Source: Gibbula magus (taxonomy: Eukaryota; Mollusca; Gastropoda; Trochida; Trochidae). Taken from it: 64,000 nucleotides of DNA. Location: contig OW388305.1 of the NCBI GenBank assembly GCA_936450465.1, forward strand, positions 38,573,187 through 38,637,186. The letters are read 5' to 3'. Below are positions 1-10,378 of this stretch, piece after piece. Position 1 is the stretch's first letter, and each line of letters begins with the position of its first letter. The notes under the pieces were generated by a model. That model was not told where the DNA came from and searched no databases. It was given only the letters and a program-made list of their open reading frames with translations. The position numbers were made by a program, and so were the translations under genes.

Positions 1-104
1 CGAAAAGTTTACGGACGGATGGACGGACGGACGGACGGACGGATGGACGGACGCCGGACGCCATCCCATGCCATAAGCCCATCGGGCCTTTCAGGCCTGA
101 TGAG
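1..104 (-). repeat. TCCG minisatellite repeat end with palindromic tail
   Basis: On the plus strand an acggacgg-type minisatellite is followed by a ~50-bp tail containing gggcctttcaggcctgatgagc. Read on the minus strand it matches the start of the repeat at 63,310 (tail, then TCCG run). Only the end of this copy lies in the window. It is a dispersed non-coding repeat of unknown class. Confidence 0.75.
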
Positions 105-479
105 CAAAAAAGATAGTATTTTGGCGAGTGTGACCAACGAGTAAGCCATAACTTTTCAATTGTTAAATAAAGAAGTTGATTAGGCCTATCCATAAATTCC
201 TTGTCTTCTTCATCACACCAACTGCTTTAATGCTGAAATATAATTTTGAAAATAGTAAATAACCCGGATATTACCAAATTCTGCAGTGACCGATAACATA
301 ATATAACCAACGCGGCAATAGAAACTGTCGCTATAACAAGGCATGAACTTGAAATCCACAACTAGTTTAAACGCGGCTAAAACTGAGTCACATAATGTCT
401 CTAAAAGCCAACTAAACAACCGTTTCATACCACGATGAATGGCTTTCGTTACACACCCTAAATCATTAAGGACATTCAA

Positions 480-556
480 AGTGAGTGAGTGAGTGAGGTA
501 TTGCTTAACGTACGCCGCTTCGGCAGTATCGCAGCCATTAGTGGCGATAGACGGAC
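480..556 (-). mobile_element. SINE 3' tail remnant
   Basis: Read on the minus strand this gives ...gcggcgtacgttaagcaa... and ends in (CTCA)n. The order GCGGCGT, a short A/T stretch, then CTCACTCACTCAC resembles the 3' tail of tRNA-derived SINEs common in molluscs (recalled, not searched). The SINE at 16,431-16,728 in this window has a related tail. No tRNA head is recognisable here, so this is a tail-only fragment. Confidence 0.55.
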
Positions 557-1500
557 ATTCAAAATCAACATTTTCCGGTAAAAGTATTTTGTGTTTGATT
601 TTGTGATCGACTTAAAAATTGGGCATAGTTTCTTTTGCCGCCAAATGTACACTGCTTTGTAAAATAAGGTGCATTCATTGTTTGAACGTGTAAAGGTAAA
701 GGGATACTTACTCAGAAGTCATGTTTGGTCACACTGGTGATTGGATATGTAGACTGAAAACTTATATTACTAGTTAAATCTTGTAACCAATCGGAAGAGA
801 ATCTAGGAACAGAATCAACTTCGACCAATGAAAGAGCTCGGGACACGATGATTGATGGAAACAAGTGTGCAGTGTCTTAACTGGGTAGATAAACAGACAC
901 CCTACAGCGACACACTACGATTTGATTTCATGAGCTTGGCATAATATTATCCCAAGTCATCGAAGTCAACTTTATGATAGGCCTACATTGCGTGCGCTGG
1001 AACCTTCTTTAACCACAGGTAAAGTGTAGCGCAAACATGTTGCGCAACAGAGATAAACGATCAGTTTTCGCTATGAGCTATGATCATTAGACTAAAATTT
1101 AGTCTATGGAATTTTTATAATTAGTGTACCTTCATCCTTTTGATTACATAGTTTTATACCTCCAGTTCCATATTCAGTTTATCTAGACTTGCTGAATAAA
1201 AATCTAGACTGTATTAAAGGCTCTTAATAATACACAGTCATGGAGCAGGACTATATAACCATGTAAAAGCTTCGTTACATCTACTAAACGTTGAAGATGA
1301 AATGAAAAACACAGTGTTGCGCTTCGCGTGTTTCATTTCGCATCGTAGTTTTGTTAAAATTGCTGCTCGTCGTATTTGTGTGCAGATTCGCTTCATTTCT
1401 TTACGTTTTCCTAAATTGGCTTGCAAATTCGTCTCAAAATGTGTGCGTTTCGCTGCCTGTCCGTGCAATTCGAGTTTTTTTTAGGCAGGCCTGGGCCATG
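557..1500. other. no recognisable feature
   Basis: AT-rich sequence with only short open frames. The 1,300-1,480 stretch has a degenerate TTCGCNTC-like texture that opens frames on both strands, but I see no protein motif. No gene is supported. Confidence 0.5.
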
Positions 1501-1550
1501 TTCAAGAGAGGTTTCAAAGTAGTCGCTCATTCTTTTAAACCTCTCTTGAA
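1501..1550. repeat. short inverted repeat (14-bp arms)
   Basis: ttcaagagaggttt at 1,501-1,514 is exactly reverse-complemented at 1,537-1,550 around a 22-bp loop. The following ~180 bp is rich in gagcgct-type words (gagcgctac, gagcgatt, aagcgctcgc). It may be part of a MITE, but outer boundaries and a TSD were not found. Confidence 0.5.
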
Positions 1551-1699
1551 CGCGATTGCTCAATGTAGCGCTATGTAGCAAGGCGAGCAAACTTCGAGGA
1601 ATCGCACCGTGTCGTTCAGGAGAATATGTGCTACATTGAGCGCTACTTTGAGCGCTATATTGAACGGTCAATGAGCGATTATAAGCGCTCGCTGTTATG

Positions 1700-2088
1700 G
1701 AACGGAGCCCTGATCCACAGAGGAGCATTATGCAACTCATGTCGCCATACAAAATACTTAAATTACACTTGTGACGTCATCCTATTGTTCTTTCACTCCA
1801 TTATTTTTCAGTAATGGACAGCTACACATCACATCATATATTTACGTAAAAGTTTAATTTCTTTAACTTTTAAAAGTAATTTTAATAAAAGAACAATAAT
1901 TTGAGTGTAATTTAAGTAGGTTAATAACCTCGTAACTCGGATATTAACCTTTACAACTATTTCAATCCACGAGTGATAATTACGAGATACACCATGTCTT
2001 CAGAAGCCAACTGAACTATAAATGTTAATTTCAAAATATTATCTGTTCATATTTACTAGAAATTTCCTAACTAGACGAGTTGAAGGTC
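1700..2088. other. AT-rich sequence, nothing recognised
   Basis: No coding or repeat signal that I can defend. Confidence 0.4.
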
Positions 2089-2290
2089 TTTGAAGGGCAT
2101 TTAGAAGTGGTATACATAAGAACAGGAAGGTTTTCTGGATAACATCTTCTTTAATGTGAAAATGCACGACGTTTCGGAGTATATATACTCACTCCTTCAT
2201 CTGGTGGACTGTAAGGAAATAACAACATATGATACATTTATATAGCAGACAAAACAATGGCATTGAGTTTCCTTACCATTGTTACACACC
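2089..2290 (-). mobile_element. hammerhead-bearing repeat, copy A (PLE or retrozyme-like)
   Basis: A ~200-bp segment shared with 58,735-58,925: both contain the minus-strand equivalents of gaagggcatttagaagtgg, tacataagaacagg, a GAAACGT-containing hairpin and ttatatagca. In known biology this kind of hairpin followed by GAAACGTCGTG occurs in the terminal repeats of Penelope-like elements and in metazoan retrozymes. There is no coding sequence, and the boundaries are set only by where the two copies stop matching. Confidence 0.55.
2165..2206 (-). ncRNA. degenerate hammerhead-like ribozyme motif
   Basis: On the minus strand: CAC (stem I), CAGATGA in place of the core CUGANGA, an extra A, GGAGU...ACUCC (stem II, 5 bp), GAAA, a minimal stem III (ACGU), then C and GUG closing stem I. 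The U-to-A change in the core and the extra A predict weak or no activity. The order of elements is that of a type I hammerhead with very short stem III, as described for Penelope-like elements. Confidence 0.45.
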
Positions 2291-3019
2291 TTTAAACACT
2301 GATGTATGATTTCTTTACTTATTTACAAAACGTGTGCCGATCAGAGCAGAACAGAACATAACAGAACGGAACAGATCATTGTATTTTTAAAAAGCAAATA
2401 CAGAGAACATAAAGGTATATACAAATACGACATGCATTTGGCAGAATGGATATGTTGAAGGATATGTTGATCTGACACCTGAAAACATCCTTTCTGGTTT
2501 TAAGGGAAGAAACAACAACCCGTTAAATGCCATTTGTTTATTGGTAAAATATAAAATCTTCACTGCGAGTAGAAAAGGGAACAACCAAAAGTTTGGACAT
2601 ATACAAAAAGAATTATTAAAATATTACCAAGCATGTAAATATATTGCTTTTGCAAATAATAGTCAGTCGAAATTCTTTTTATTTTGGTCTTCTTTCCACA
2701 CACTGTTTAGAATTATGTAAAATCTTAGATACTTAAAACTTGAACTTGGAACTTGAATTACTTGTGCCCGATGCAGAAAACCTGCAATTCATGTACTTGA
2801 ACATAGCCATATTTTATATCACATTATGTGACACATTTGATGTATCCATATAAAGGACCACCGTCTCTTATGTACATGTAAACATCTGATGGGAAATAAA
2901 AACATAAACAAACTAAAAAAAACTACATGAATATGATATAATTTAAGAAGACATATAGTTTGATAAGTTTATCATAAGGGGTTGATAATCACATTTCATA
3001 AAATAAATAAATTTACAGA
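2291..3019. other. AT-rich sequence, nothing recognised
   Basis: Short open frames only. A few acagaacagaac words near 2,345 form a small low-complexity patch. No gene is supported. Confidence 0.4.
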
Positions 3020-3606
3020 CTGTTGGATTTACTCATAAATATTTCGGTCGAAAGCTTTTATGTGCTCATCAAGTGATGGACATATTAAAAGAAAGTCTAT
3101 TTCATCCCATAGAGCTAGACAACAAAGACTACATAGGCGATTTTCCTTTAAAACATTTCACTAGCACCCTGTTTCTATTGGTAATATATGGTTTGTTGCC
3201 CTAAATTAAGTTGGCCAAACTCTACTTTGATAAGGAAATTTAAGAAGATACGTTTCAAGAATAAAAACATCTTTATACATTAAGTAATAATACCCTTTAG
3301 ATAAGTTTTAAAATTAGAGTTCCAGGATTGTATACATTCATCTAAAAGGATTCTCTTTATGTCATTCCTTAACCAAGTGACGACATTTACACATTGAGAG
3401 GCCCATACATATGACATTCCATTTTCATCCAAAAAAGCTTTAACATTCTCTAGCAGAACAAACTTATTAGTGTTACCATTAAGTGCCAAACTGTACATGA
3501 GACTGTACATAATATGAGACAACTTATTGGTAGGTTGCAATAGTTTAAACCAGAAAATAATTTTAATTTTAATTTTAATATTTATAGATATTGGAAACCT
3601 TCCCAA
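3020..3606 (-). pseudogene. LINE reverse-transcriptase C-terminal remnant
   Basis: On the minus strand an open stretch (3,606-3,280) reads like the linker region of molluscan LINE ORF2 (LGRFPI-type start, LALNGNTN, FLDENGMSYVW, IQSWNSN). After frame breaks, 3,280-3,020 continues with FRATNHILPIETG, then CSLC and DEIDFLLICP. In related LINEs this is the C-terminal zinc-binding tail (C-x2-C ... H ... C), and here the usual H is D. Stops and frameshifts show it is dead. The family resemblance is from memory, and the clade is not assigned. Confidence 0.65.
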
Positions 3607-3737
3607 TTCGCCAGTAGACTAAACATCCACGTTCTCCGGTTTTCTTTCGTAATTTACTCAGTTGAAAACGTGGTGACGTATATTTTGCGCGTCAGTGTAT
3701 TTAGATAGGACTGCATGCATACAGTGTCAGACTTTAC

Positions 3738-3768
3738 AGAAGAAGAAGAAGAAGAAGAAGAAGAAGAA
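3738..3768. repeat. (GAA)n microsatellite
   Basis: About ten uninterrupted agaagaag triplets. Confidence 0.95.
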
Positions 3769-3779
3769 TATATATATTA

Positions 3780-4505
3780 ATGAACTAATGAACATTCACA
3801 CATATACACAACATATACTAAAGCGAACATACACAAAGACAATAAATCGATGTTTGAATTTGCTTACTTGCAGGCAGACACACCCACATGCATATAAGGA
3901 CATATGCATACCAGCTGCGTTCAGAAAGTGTGGTCACCTACACGTGTTTATTAGTGCAAACATGTAAATTGACCTTAATGCTGTCATACGAAGTACATAC
4001 TGAAGCAATGCAATAAAGAAGTTGACTATCTATAGAACTTTTTCTCCTTCATCGAATCAGCTTCTAGAATGCCTATCGAAGAAGATGTACATACTGCCTG
4101 AAATAGAATAAAACGAAGGAAAAAGAAGGAAAAAAACTCTTAACACAAACGCTGTTTCATTAATTTCTCTTTTTCATTCATAAAATCTTCGTAATCACAT
4201 TGACCCCCTGTCTGCGAGGTAACTAAATGTGGGATTACTTGAGGTAATGACCATGTGCAATGGACCCTGAACTGTGTTGTTTTAGTCTGTAGAAGTTTTG
4301 GCATATAGAAGTTTTGGGAGGTTACCAAATGTGGACTTACACACATATTTTCCCATTATGCCTGCTTCCGGTTTGACTGCAAAGCTGCACAAACACTACT
4401 TGAGCACCCCTATACTCAATTATGTACTGTGATAATATAGAAGAAGGTAAAAAATTAAAGAAGAAGATGAAGAAGACACATAGTTTATTACCGTTTCACG
4501 TGCTT
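3780..4505. other. no recognisable gene
   Basis: AT-rich, with patches of aagaagaa. The segments ggtaactaaatgtgg (4,218) and ggttaccaaatgtgg (4,319) are a short imperfect direct repeat. Nothing coding is supported. Confidence 0.4.
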
Positions 4506-4506
<1 letters not shown>

Positions 4507-4548
<42 letters not shown>

Positions 4549-4991
4549 TTCTTTATTTCCTCCGAAATCGAAGATACAATAAGTTATGCCATCATGGCAA
4601 ACACGTATATAAAGGTTACAGAGTGGCTAAGTTACAACATATATTTCAAGGGAGGCAGCCAAGTTTTTACAGATTTTGCTATCAGTTTGATACAACGAAA
4701 CCACGTTTCTTGATCATGCTGTTGAACATATACATTTGATTGACCACCAAGCATAAATGACACAAAATGGTCTTCATCATTCCATAGATTTACAAATGTA
4801 TCAACATCAAGCATGTCAACAAGTGAGTCAATCAAATGGTTTCTACCGTTTTGTGTGAGTGAACAATGAAGTAATACATGTTTTACAACATCATAGGCAA
4901 CAGTGCCACATTCACACATATGAGACTGAATACAAAGTGTACTAATACGTAAAAGAGCAGCAATATCATTAAAGCTTTCAGGCATTTTATA
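4507..4991 (-). pseudogene. LINE 3' end with (ATCT)n tail
   Basis: Minus strand: an open segment of ~117 codons with CECG...HVLLHC, a zinc-knuckle-like C-x-C ... H ... C pattern typical of the ORF2 C-terminus of non-LTR retrotransposons, and then stop. About 70 bp further on a run of (ATCT)n at 4,548-4,508 ends the element. A short simple-repeat tail fits CR1/L2/Jockey-type LINEs. The 5' part is missing (5' truncation). It is separate from the remnant at 3,020-3,606. Confidence 0.6.
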
Positions 4992-5154
4992 GCAAGCAAG
5001 AGCCTACATAGCGTACCGCTACACAAAAAGTATAGAGTCTGGTCGGTCGGACTAAGATGCATATTATTATTAAAGGTTATACAATATATTGTTACGTTAG
5101 AGGGTAGAACATCACATTACAAGACCCAATAAGTCGTATCCATAAACAAACAGG

Positions 5155-5262
5155 GCCTCTATTTTGGAAGCTGCCTTAGTGCTAAGATAGTCGTAAGCCA
5201 ATGTTAATGAATGGCATTTACGACTATCTTAGCGCTAAGAGAGCTTCGAAAATATGGGTCCA
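5155..5262. mobile_element. foldback MITE
   Basis: Arms attttggaagctgccttagt / gctaagatagtcgtaa and their reverse complement (ttacgactatcttagcgcta, agagagcttcgaaaat) fold into a hairpin of ~45 bp arms with a few mismatches around aatgttaatgaat. No coding capacity. No clear target-site duplication was found. Confidence 0.7.
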
Positions 5263-5529
5263 GATGTCCATAGTGAAAAAGTGACAGTTATGTGGAACTC
5301 TTCAGTGTGAAAGGTAGATTTGTTAGACTCATGCGAATTTGAGAGTTCAGACAGCAAGATGGTTGACCACTTTATCATGGTGCCATACTTGTAACTCTAC
5401 TCTGATTGTCTGATCTACTCTGATCGCTACATCAGTAAAATCACTTGAACTACATTTGGGCGACCACTTTAATGTGAATATCTTAAAATGGGCGTTTGAA
5501 AGAAAATGGACTAGCATGGCTTAACCCCC

Positions 5530-6264
5530 TTAGTGCCGATCTGTACACAACCACTGTTCTTTCTTATTCCATCTGTCCCGGGCTTTTGCTTCATCCTGGT
5601 CACATTCTGACTTCCATATGTTCATGAGTGTGTTGAACATTTCCCCGGTAAACTTGGCAAATAGAAACTCATGAAAGGAAGAATCCACCTTTACAATCTC
5701 TCTTCTGTAACTATCAGAATTGATTTTTAGCAGTTCTATGTGCGCTGTAAATTTCTGAACAGCAAGTCTCACACGAATGTCTTTGGCTTGTTCACTTTCT
5801 CCCACTATGGGTTTTAGTCTGAACTTAACTGGCAGAAGCATACTCTCATCACATCTCCATGTCTCATAGATGATACTATGATTCTCAACATTGAGGAAAT
5901 TCCAGTAGGCATTAGAGCGGGCCTTCCGATAATCTTTCCACTGTTTTATCATGGATTTCCTTCTTCTGTAAGCTTCAGTCTCTAATGTAGTGCGTTCCAT
6001 TTCCTGTAAGTATGGATTCGTCTCGGAACCATTTCTTGAAAACACACACTTAGGATGTGTCTCCTCTTCATCATTGAATGATATTTCTTGAGAACTAACT
6101 GTTACAACACGTTTTCGTGTGAGTTCTACAATTTCTTTCAACAGTTCATTAGTAGTGTCTATTTTCAAGGATAAATCAGTAACTTTACCTCGGATTTCCT
6201 CAACTTCTCGGTAAAGGTCCTGTTGGTCTTGTCTTTGTACACGACTCATTACTTCTTCTTCCAT
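5530..6264 (-). CDS. PLE-type N-terminal ORF (probable)
   Basis: A 244-codon open frame on the minus strand. The N-terminal ~60 residues look like a coiled coil (heptad-like VEEIRGKVTDLSLKID, NELLKEIVELTRKR). The rest is charged and aromatic (RRKSMIKQWKDYRKARSNAYWNF, WKSECDQDEAKARDRWNKKEQW; each quoted only as a pattern). Similar W/R-rich segments precede or accompany RT ORFs of Penelope-like elements in molluscs and fish, by memory. It lies downstream of the RT-endonuclease ORF on the same strand, as expected if it is the 5' part of a second, tandem PLE copy: PLEs often sit head to tail and share a pseudo-LTR. It could also be an unrelated small gene. Confidence 0.5.
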   Translation of the reverse strand: MEEEVMSRVQRQDQQDLYREVEEIRGKVTDLSLKIDTTNELLKEIVELTRKRVVTVSSQEISFNDEEETHPKCVFSRNGSETNPYLQEMERTTLETEAYRRRKSMIKQWKDYRKARSNAYWNFLNVENHSIIYETWRCDESMLLPVKFRLKPIVGESEQAKDIRVRLAVQKFTAHIELLKINSDSYRREIVKVDSSFHEFLFAKFTGEMFNTLMNIWKSECDQDEAKARDRWNKKEQWLCTDRH

Positions 6265-6373
6265 GAGAGCGTAGAAATATACACATAAAGTTCACAATCG
6301 GAAGATTGTCTAACTCTCAGGTAGTAAAATACGGAAAAAATAATGGATTTAGAAGTAGAAATCATCCATTTTA

Positions 6374-6412
6374 ATGGCGAGCGCTTTCAGCTACACAGCC
6401 TCTTCAGGCCAT
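6374..6412 (-). ncRNA. hammerhead ribozyme-like motif in the PLE pseudo-LTR
   Basis: Minus-strand order: AUGGC (stem I), CUGAAGA (fits the invariant CUGANGA), GGCU-GUGU-AGCU (stem II with tetraloop), GAAA, a tiny stem III (AGCGCU), C at the predicted cleavage position 17, then GCCAU, which pairs perfectly with AUGGC. The first stem II pair is G-U rather than the usual G-C. Minimal type I hammerheads with 1-2 bp stem III are known from Penelope-like elements. The location, between the PLE endonuclease stop (6,466) and the next N-terminal ORF (6,264), is where a pseudo-LTR should be. Confidence 0.65.
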
Positions 6413-6465
6413 ACATAACGGATAAAACGTTGTCAGGCAACGTCGTCGTGTACATTATGACGTCA

Positions 6466-7945
6466 TTACATTGTTACGTCACAATCTAAGGTAAAGACAT
6501 GGACACATGAAGTTTTAGCGATTAACTTTGGTGAAAACATTTGGATAAATCTGCTTTCTTTTGTTTCTAAAAGCTTGTTATTATCAAAATTTAATTTATA
6601 CATTAGGAAGACAGAAAAATGCCCGTTTCCACATTCAGCTAAAAGTTTACTTAATGGAATAGTACGGTTTTTGGGCTGATTTATGTGGGATCTGTGTAAG
6701 TTCATTCGTAATTTCAACTTTAGTTCTGTCTTCCCAATGTATTTTTCATTACAACCAGTACATATGATGACATATACAACATTCTTGCTGTTACAGTTGA
6801 GATTTTGACGAACAGAAAACACTTGAGTTTCAGTAATCTGTACAGTAGACCCGACAAGAATATTTTTACATGTAAGACAGCGTGAATCGCCGCACCTAGA
6901 TACACCTGGTTCTACACAACTCGAATCAAACTTAGAAGAAGTTAAAAACCTGCGAAGATTCTTAGGTTGCTTAAGACTGTTTACAATTCGGGATTTACTT
7001 AAAACCTTTTCCATACCTTTACATTGGTGTAAAATGGGGAAGTTTTTCTCAATGATAGAAACAGCACTCTGGTGGTTAGGATTGAAAGTAGAGACCAACG
7101 GGACAATATCTTTGTTAGGTTTAGGATCTCTTAGGCGACATTGATCAAATGAAGCGGCTTTCGTCACACCATCTAAAACTAAATTTTCAGGGTAATTTTG
7201 TATCAATAAAAACTCTTTGAGTTCATTTAAACGTTCCTTCTTTTGAGTGTCGTCTGTCACAATAGCACATATTCTTCTCGCAAGGCAGTATGGGATGTTT
7301 CGCTTTGTATGACTTGGATGGCAAGATTGAAAATCCAGATATTGGTGTGTATCTGTAGGTTTGTAATACAAATCGGTCTCTACACGGCCGTCCTGTTTCA
7401 CAATTACCGTCACATCCAGAAAACTTAAATCAGAGGCACTGGATTCCATAGTGAATATCAATGATGGATTTAGGGAGTTCAGAATATCATGCAGTTTACA
7501 CAGTTCCTCCTTTGTTCCTGTAAATGGCATAAAGCAGTCATCTAAAAACCTCTTCCAATACAGTTCTATATGCTCCTGCATATTCTGCCCGAGTGACTGT
7601 CCCACTTTCTCATATAGGAAAGTTTCAAGGTATCCCAAAACCAGGGTAGTATAGGTGGGTGCAACTTTTGTACCCATAGCAACGCCTTTAGTTTGCATGT
7701 AAAATTCACCATCAAAATAAAACACATTGTTTGATATGACAAGATCAAGAGCATCTAGAATAAATCTAACTGAAAACCTATCATCAATATCACACCTGTA
7801 TTCTTTTAACCAGTATTGTATAGCTTCTAGACCCAATTGTTTATCAATGTTATTATACATGTTAACAATATCAAAGCTAACTAAACTGGTACCTGGATTC
7901 ACTTGTTTTGGAAGTTTGCATAATATATACAGAATACTTAGATGA
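6466..7945 (-). CDS. Penelope-like RT with GIY-YIG endonuclease, 5'-truncated
   Basis: The frame is open from the MITE junction at 7,945 to the stop at 6,466, about 490 codons. RT palm motifs in order: FDIVNMYNN (motif A Asp), QTKGVAMGTKVAPTY (motif B), RFLDDCFMPF (motif C, LDD). Further on are CGDSRCLTC, the Cys motif that precedes the nuclease in endonuclease-plus PLEs, and VVYVIICTGC...KYIGKT (GIY-YIG). The protein would copy element RNA at nicked chromosomal sites. Fingers motifs upstream of motif A are cut off by the MITE insertion, and beyond it stops appear, so this copy cannot make a complete enzyme. The remaining reading frame has no internal stop, which suggests a fairly young copy. 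Confidence 0.85.
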
Positions 7946-8114
7946 CAGTCTGATTAAAATCGACGGTTTTCCGTGGAATAAAAAATGCAAAATAGTGCAT
8001 CTACCGGGATACGAACTCTTGTGGCGAGGAATCTACAGAACCTGTTCGTATCCCGGCAGATGCAAAATTTTGCAAATTTTATTCCTCGGAACAAGGTCGA
8101 TTTTAATCAGACTG
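7946..8114. mobile_element. foldback MITE with 10-bp TSD (Mutator-like)
   Basis: A 169-bp hairpin: it begins CAGTCTGATTAAAATCGAC and ends with the exact reverse complement. The arms pair through ataaaa, gcatctaccgggatacgaac and its partner. It is flanked on both sides by ACTTAGATGA (7,936-7,945 and 8,115-8,124). A 9-11 bp TSD is characteristic of Mutator-like elements. It interrupts the PLE open frame. Confidence 0.85.
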
Positions 8115-8124
8115 ACTTAGATGA

Positions 8125-8817
8125 GAAAGTTAAAGAGTAGCAGAAACATAGGCTTCGGTATTTAAGGCCTAAACAATGTTTCTGGTCTTTACAGGCTGAC
8201 AAAAATGATGCGATGACGCGATTTATTTTTTTTGACAACGTTTTTTTTTAGGGGGGGGGGGGATGAAGAGTTGAACAAACAAAATTTATACAATTATTTA
8301 TATAAATAAAGCACAAACCCTCTTAACCATGTGTCTCATCCCTACTCACTATCTCAACAGAGACGAGTGACATTTTCTATGTCAAATATTTTCTGAGGCT
8401 AAAAAATTACAGTTACCTGCCCCTTACTTTTGAAAACCTAGAAAAAAAGACCTGAGGCGAAGGTTTGAAACTGATGCGGGCGGAAACCAGAAACTAATTC
8501 TTTTCTTTTTGGGCCTAATGAATGTTTAAACAAGCGGTAATTAAGTCCGCAACTTATTACCGTTACACCCCCCATTCATTATCATTCCATAATTGATGAA
8601 ACCAATCCCCACTATCCTTATACAGTGAACAGATTAACACACTATTGGAAATATATACATATATATTATAGGTAACTGCCAAGACTGTATTATGGAATAA
8701 ACTGTATTTTATTACATGTGCAGGCGCTACACAACCAGTTTGTTTCATAGCCGTCATAAACTCTGCTTTGGTATACCCCGAATCTGTTGGAGAGTGTGAA
8801 ACGCTTTCGATATACCA
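8125..8817. other. decayed PLE 5' flank and unassigned DNA
   Basis: The first ~90 bp may be PLE sequence upstream of the RT, but has stops in the matching frame. A short homopolymer pair (T8, G10) sits near 8,238-8,262. The rest is unassigned. Confidence 0.35.
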
Positions 8818-8825
8818 CTAAAACG

Positions 8826-8847
8826 CACAGGCCCTTGGGCCATTGCT

Positions 8848-8890
<43 letters not shown>

Positions 8891-9062
8891 CACACATAAA
8901 TAAAACATAAAAACATAAAAAAGTTTGAGATGACCCCCCATTTTTACGCCTTCAGAAGATTAATACATTCTGAAGGCATAAAAATCGGGGGTCATCTCAT
9001 ACTTTTTTTTATGTTTATGTTTTTTTGTTTTTGTGTGAAAAGCAATGATCCAAGGGCCTGTG
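8826..9062. mobile_element. foldback MITE with 8-bp TSD (hAT-like)
   Basis: The ends are CACAGGCCCTTGG... and ...CCAAGGGCCTGTG, flanked by CTAAAACG on both sides (8,818-8,825 and 9,063-9,070). An 8-bp TSD with a CAGG-type end fits hAT elements. The two arms fold around gattaatac. The left arm carries a (CA)n expansion (8,851-8,896) that the right arm lacks, so the hairpin has a one-sided bulge. Confidence 0.85.
8851..8896. repeat. (CA)n microsatellite
   Basis: About 22 CA dinucleotides with one g interruption, inside the left arm of the foldback. Confidence 0.95.
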
Positions 9063-9202
9063 CTAAAACGTTATAAAGGCGGCGTCCACTTCTGCCTACA
9101 GGACACTTTACCTACAGTCTTATCAAAACAACTTTATGCACTAGTGGGTTTTGCACATGAGTTGCCCATTAACCTGCTACCCCTTCACTTAAATGGACTG
9201 TC

Positions 9203-9258
9203 CCAAATAAATATTATCAATTGTATATAAATATTATCAATTGTATATAAATATTATC
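9203..9258. repeat. 20-bp tandem repeat, 2.5 copies
   Basis: aaatattatcaattgtatat is repeated head to tail, and the last copy has one change and is truncated. Confidence 0.85.
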
Positions 9259-9594
9259 CATTGGCAAAATGAAGCAACTCTAGTAACAAGCAAATATTTT
9301 ATTAATGTGGTAAATTATGATATCTCAATCATGATATCTTAATTTCATCTACACCGAATTTGGTGATTTGAAACTTAAACTATTGTTAGTAACTACACAT
9401 ATAAACAAAAGCCAATAGGCCACTATTTGCATATATGGCCATGTATAGTTACCATGAAGAAAACAGAAATGTTATGAGTGTTGAAAGACATCTTTTTAAT
9501 TCAAGCCTATTTAATATATAACTATTTAAAATGGAACGTGGTATTGAACATAGATTTGTATCAGCAATGTTACTTCGTGCAATTTTAATTGATC

Positions 9595-10378
9595 CAAGAT
9601 TATGAAGATATGTCTCTTGTTACTTGAAAGTTGTCAGTGATGTTACCGTCAAAGATTATGAAGATATGTCTCTTATTACTTGAAAGTTGTCAGTGATGTT
9701 ACCGTCAAAGATTATGAAGATATGTCTCTTATTACTTGAAAGTTGTCAGTGATGTTACCGTCCAAGATTATGAAGATATGTCTCTTGTTACTTGAAAGTT
9801 GTCAGTGATGTTACCGTCAAAGATTATGAAGATATGTCTCTTATTACTTGAAAGTTGTCAGTGATGTTACCGTCAAAGATTATGAAGATATGTCTCTTAT
9901 TACTTGAAAGTTGTCAGTGATGTTACCGTCAAAGATTATGAAGATATGTCTCTTGTTACTTGAAAGTTGTCAGTGATGTTACCGTCAAAGATTATGAAGA
10001 TATGTCTCTTGTTACTTGAAAGTTGTCAGTGATGTTACCGTCAAAGATTATGAAGATATGTCTCTTGTTACTTGAAAGTTGTCAGTGATGTTACCGTCAA
10101 AGATTATGAAGATATGTCTCTTGTTACTTGAAAGTTGTCAGTGATGTTACCGTCAAAGATTATGAAGATATGTCTCTTGTTACTTGAAAGTTGTCAGTGA
10201 TATTACCGTCAAATATTATGAAGATATGTCTCTTGTTACTTTAAAGTTGTCAGTGATGTTACCGTCAAAGATTATGAAGATATGTCTCTTGTTACTTGAA
10301 AGTTGTCAGTGATGTTACCGTCAAAGATTATGAAGATATGTCTCTTGTTACTTGAAAGTTGTCAGTGATATTACCGTC
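9595..10378 (+). repeat. 56-bp tandem repeat, 14 copies
   Basis: The unit begins aagattatgaagatatgtc, continues tcttgttacttgaaagttgt and ends cagtgatgttaccgtca. Fourteen copies are nearly identical. The main variation is cttGtt versus cttAtt, plus ccAaga, aaTatt and a few single changes. No ORF runs through it. The homogeneity suggests recent expansion. Confidence 0.95.

Noticed and set aside
95..110. Hammerhead core cctgatgagc in the TCCG repeat tail
   Set aside because: No GAAA with a pairing stem follows at the needed distance. The word is part of a simple palindrome.
1238..1814. Overlapping open frames on both strands
   Set aside because: Frames come from a skewed TTCGC-type composition and show no motif or conserved context.
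9595..10378. CRISPR-like array
   Set aside because: The repeats are directly adjacent without unique spacers, and the genome is eukaryotic.
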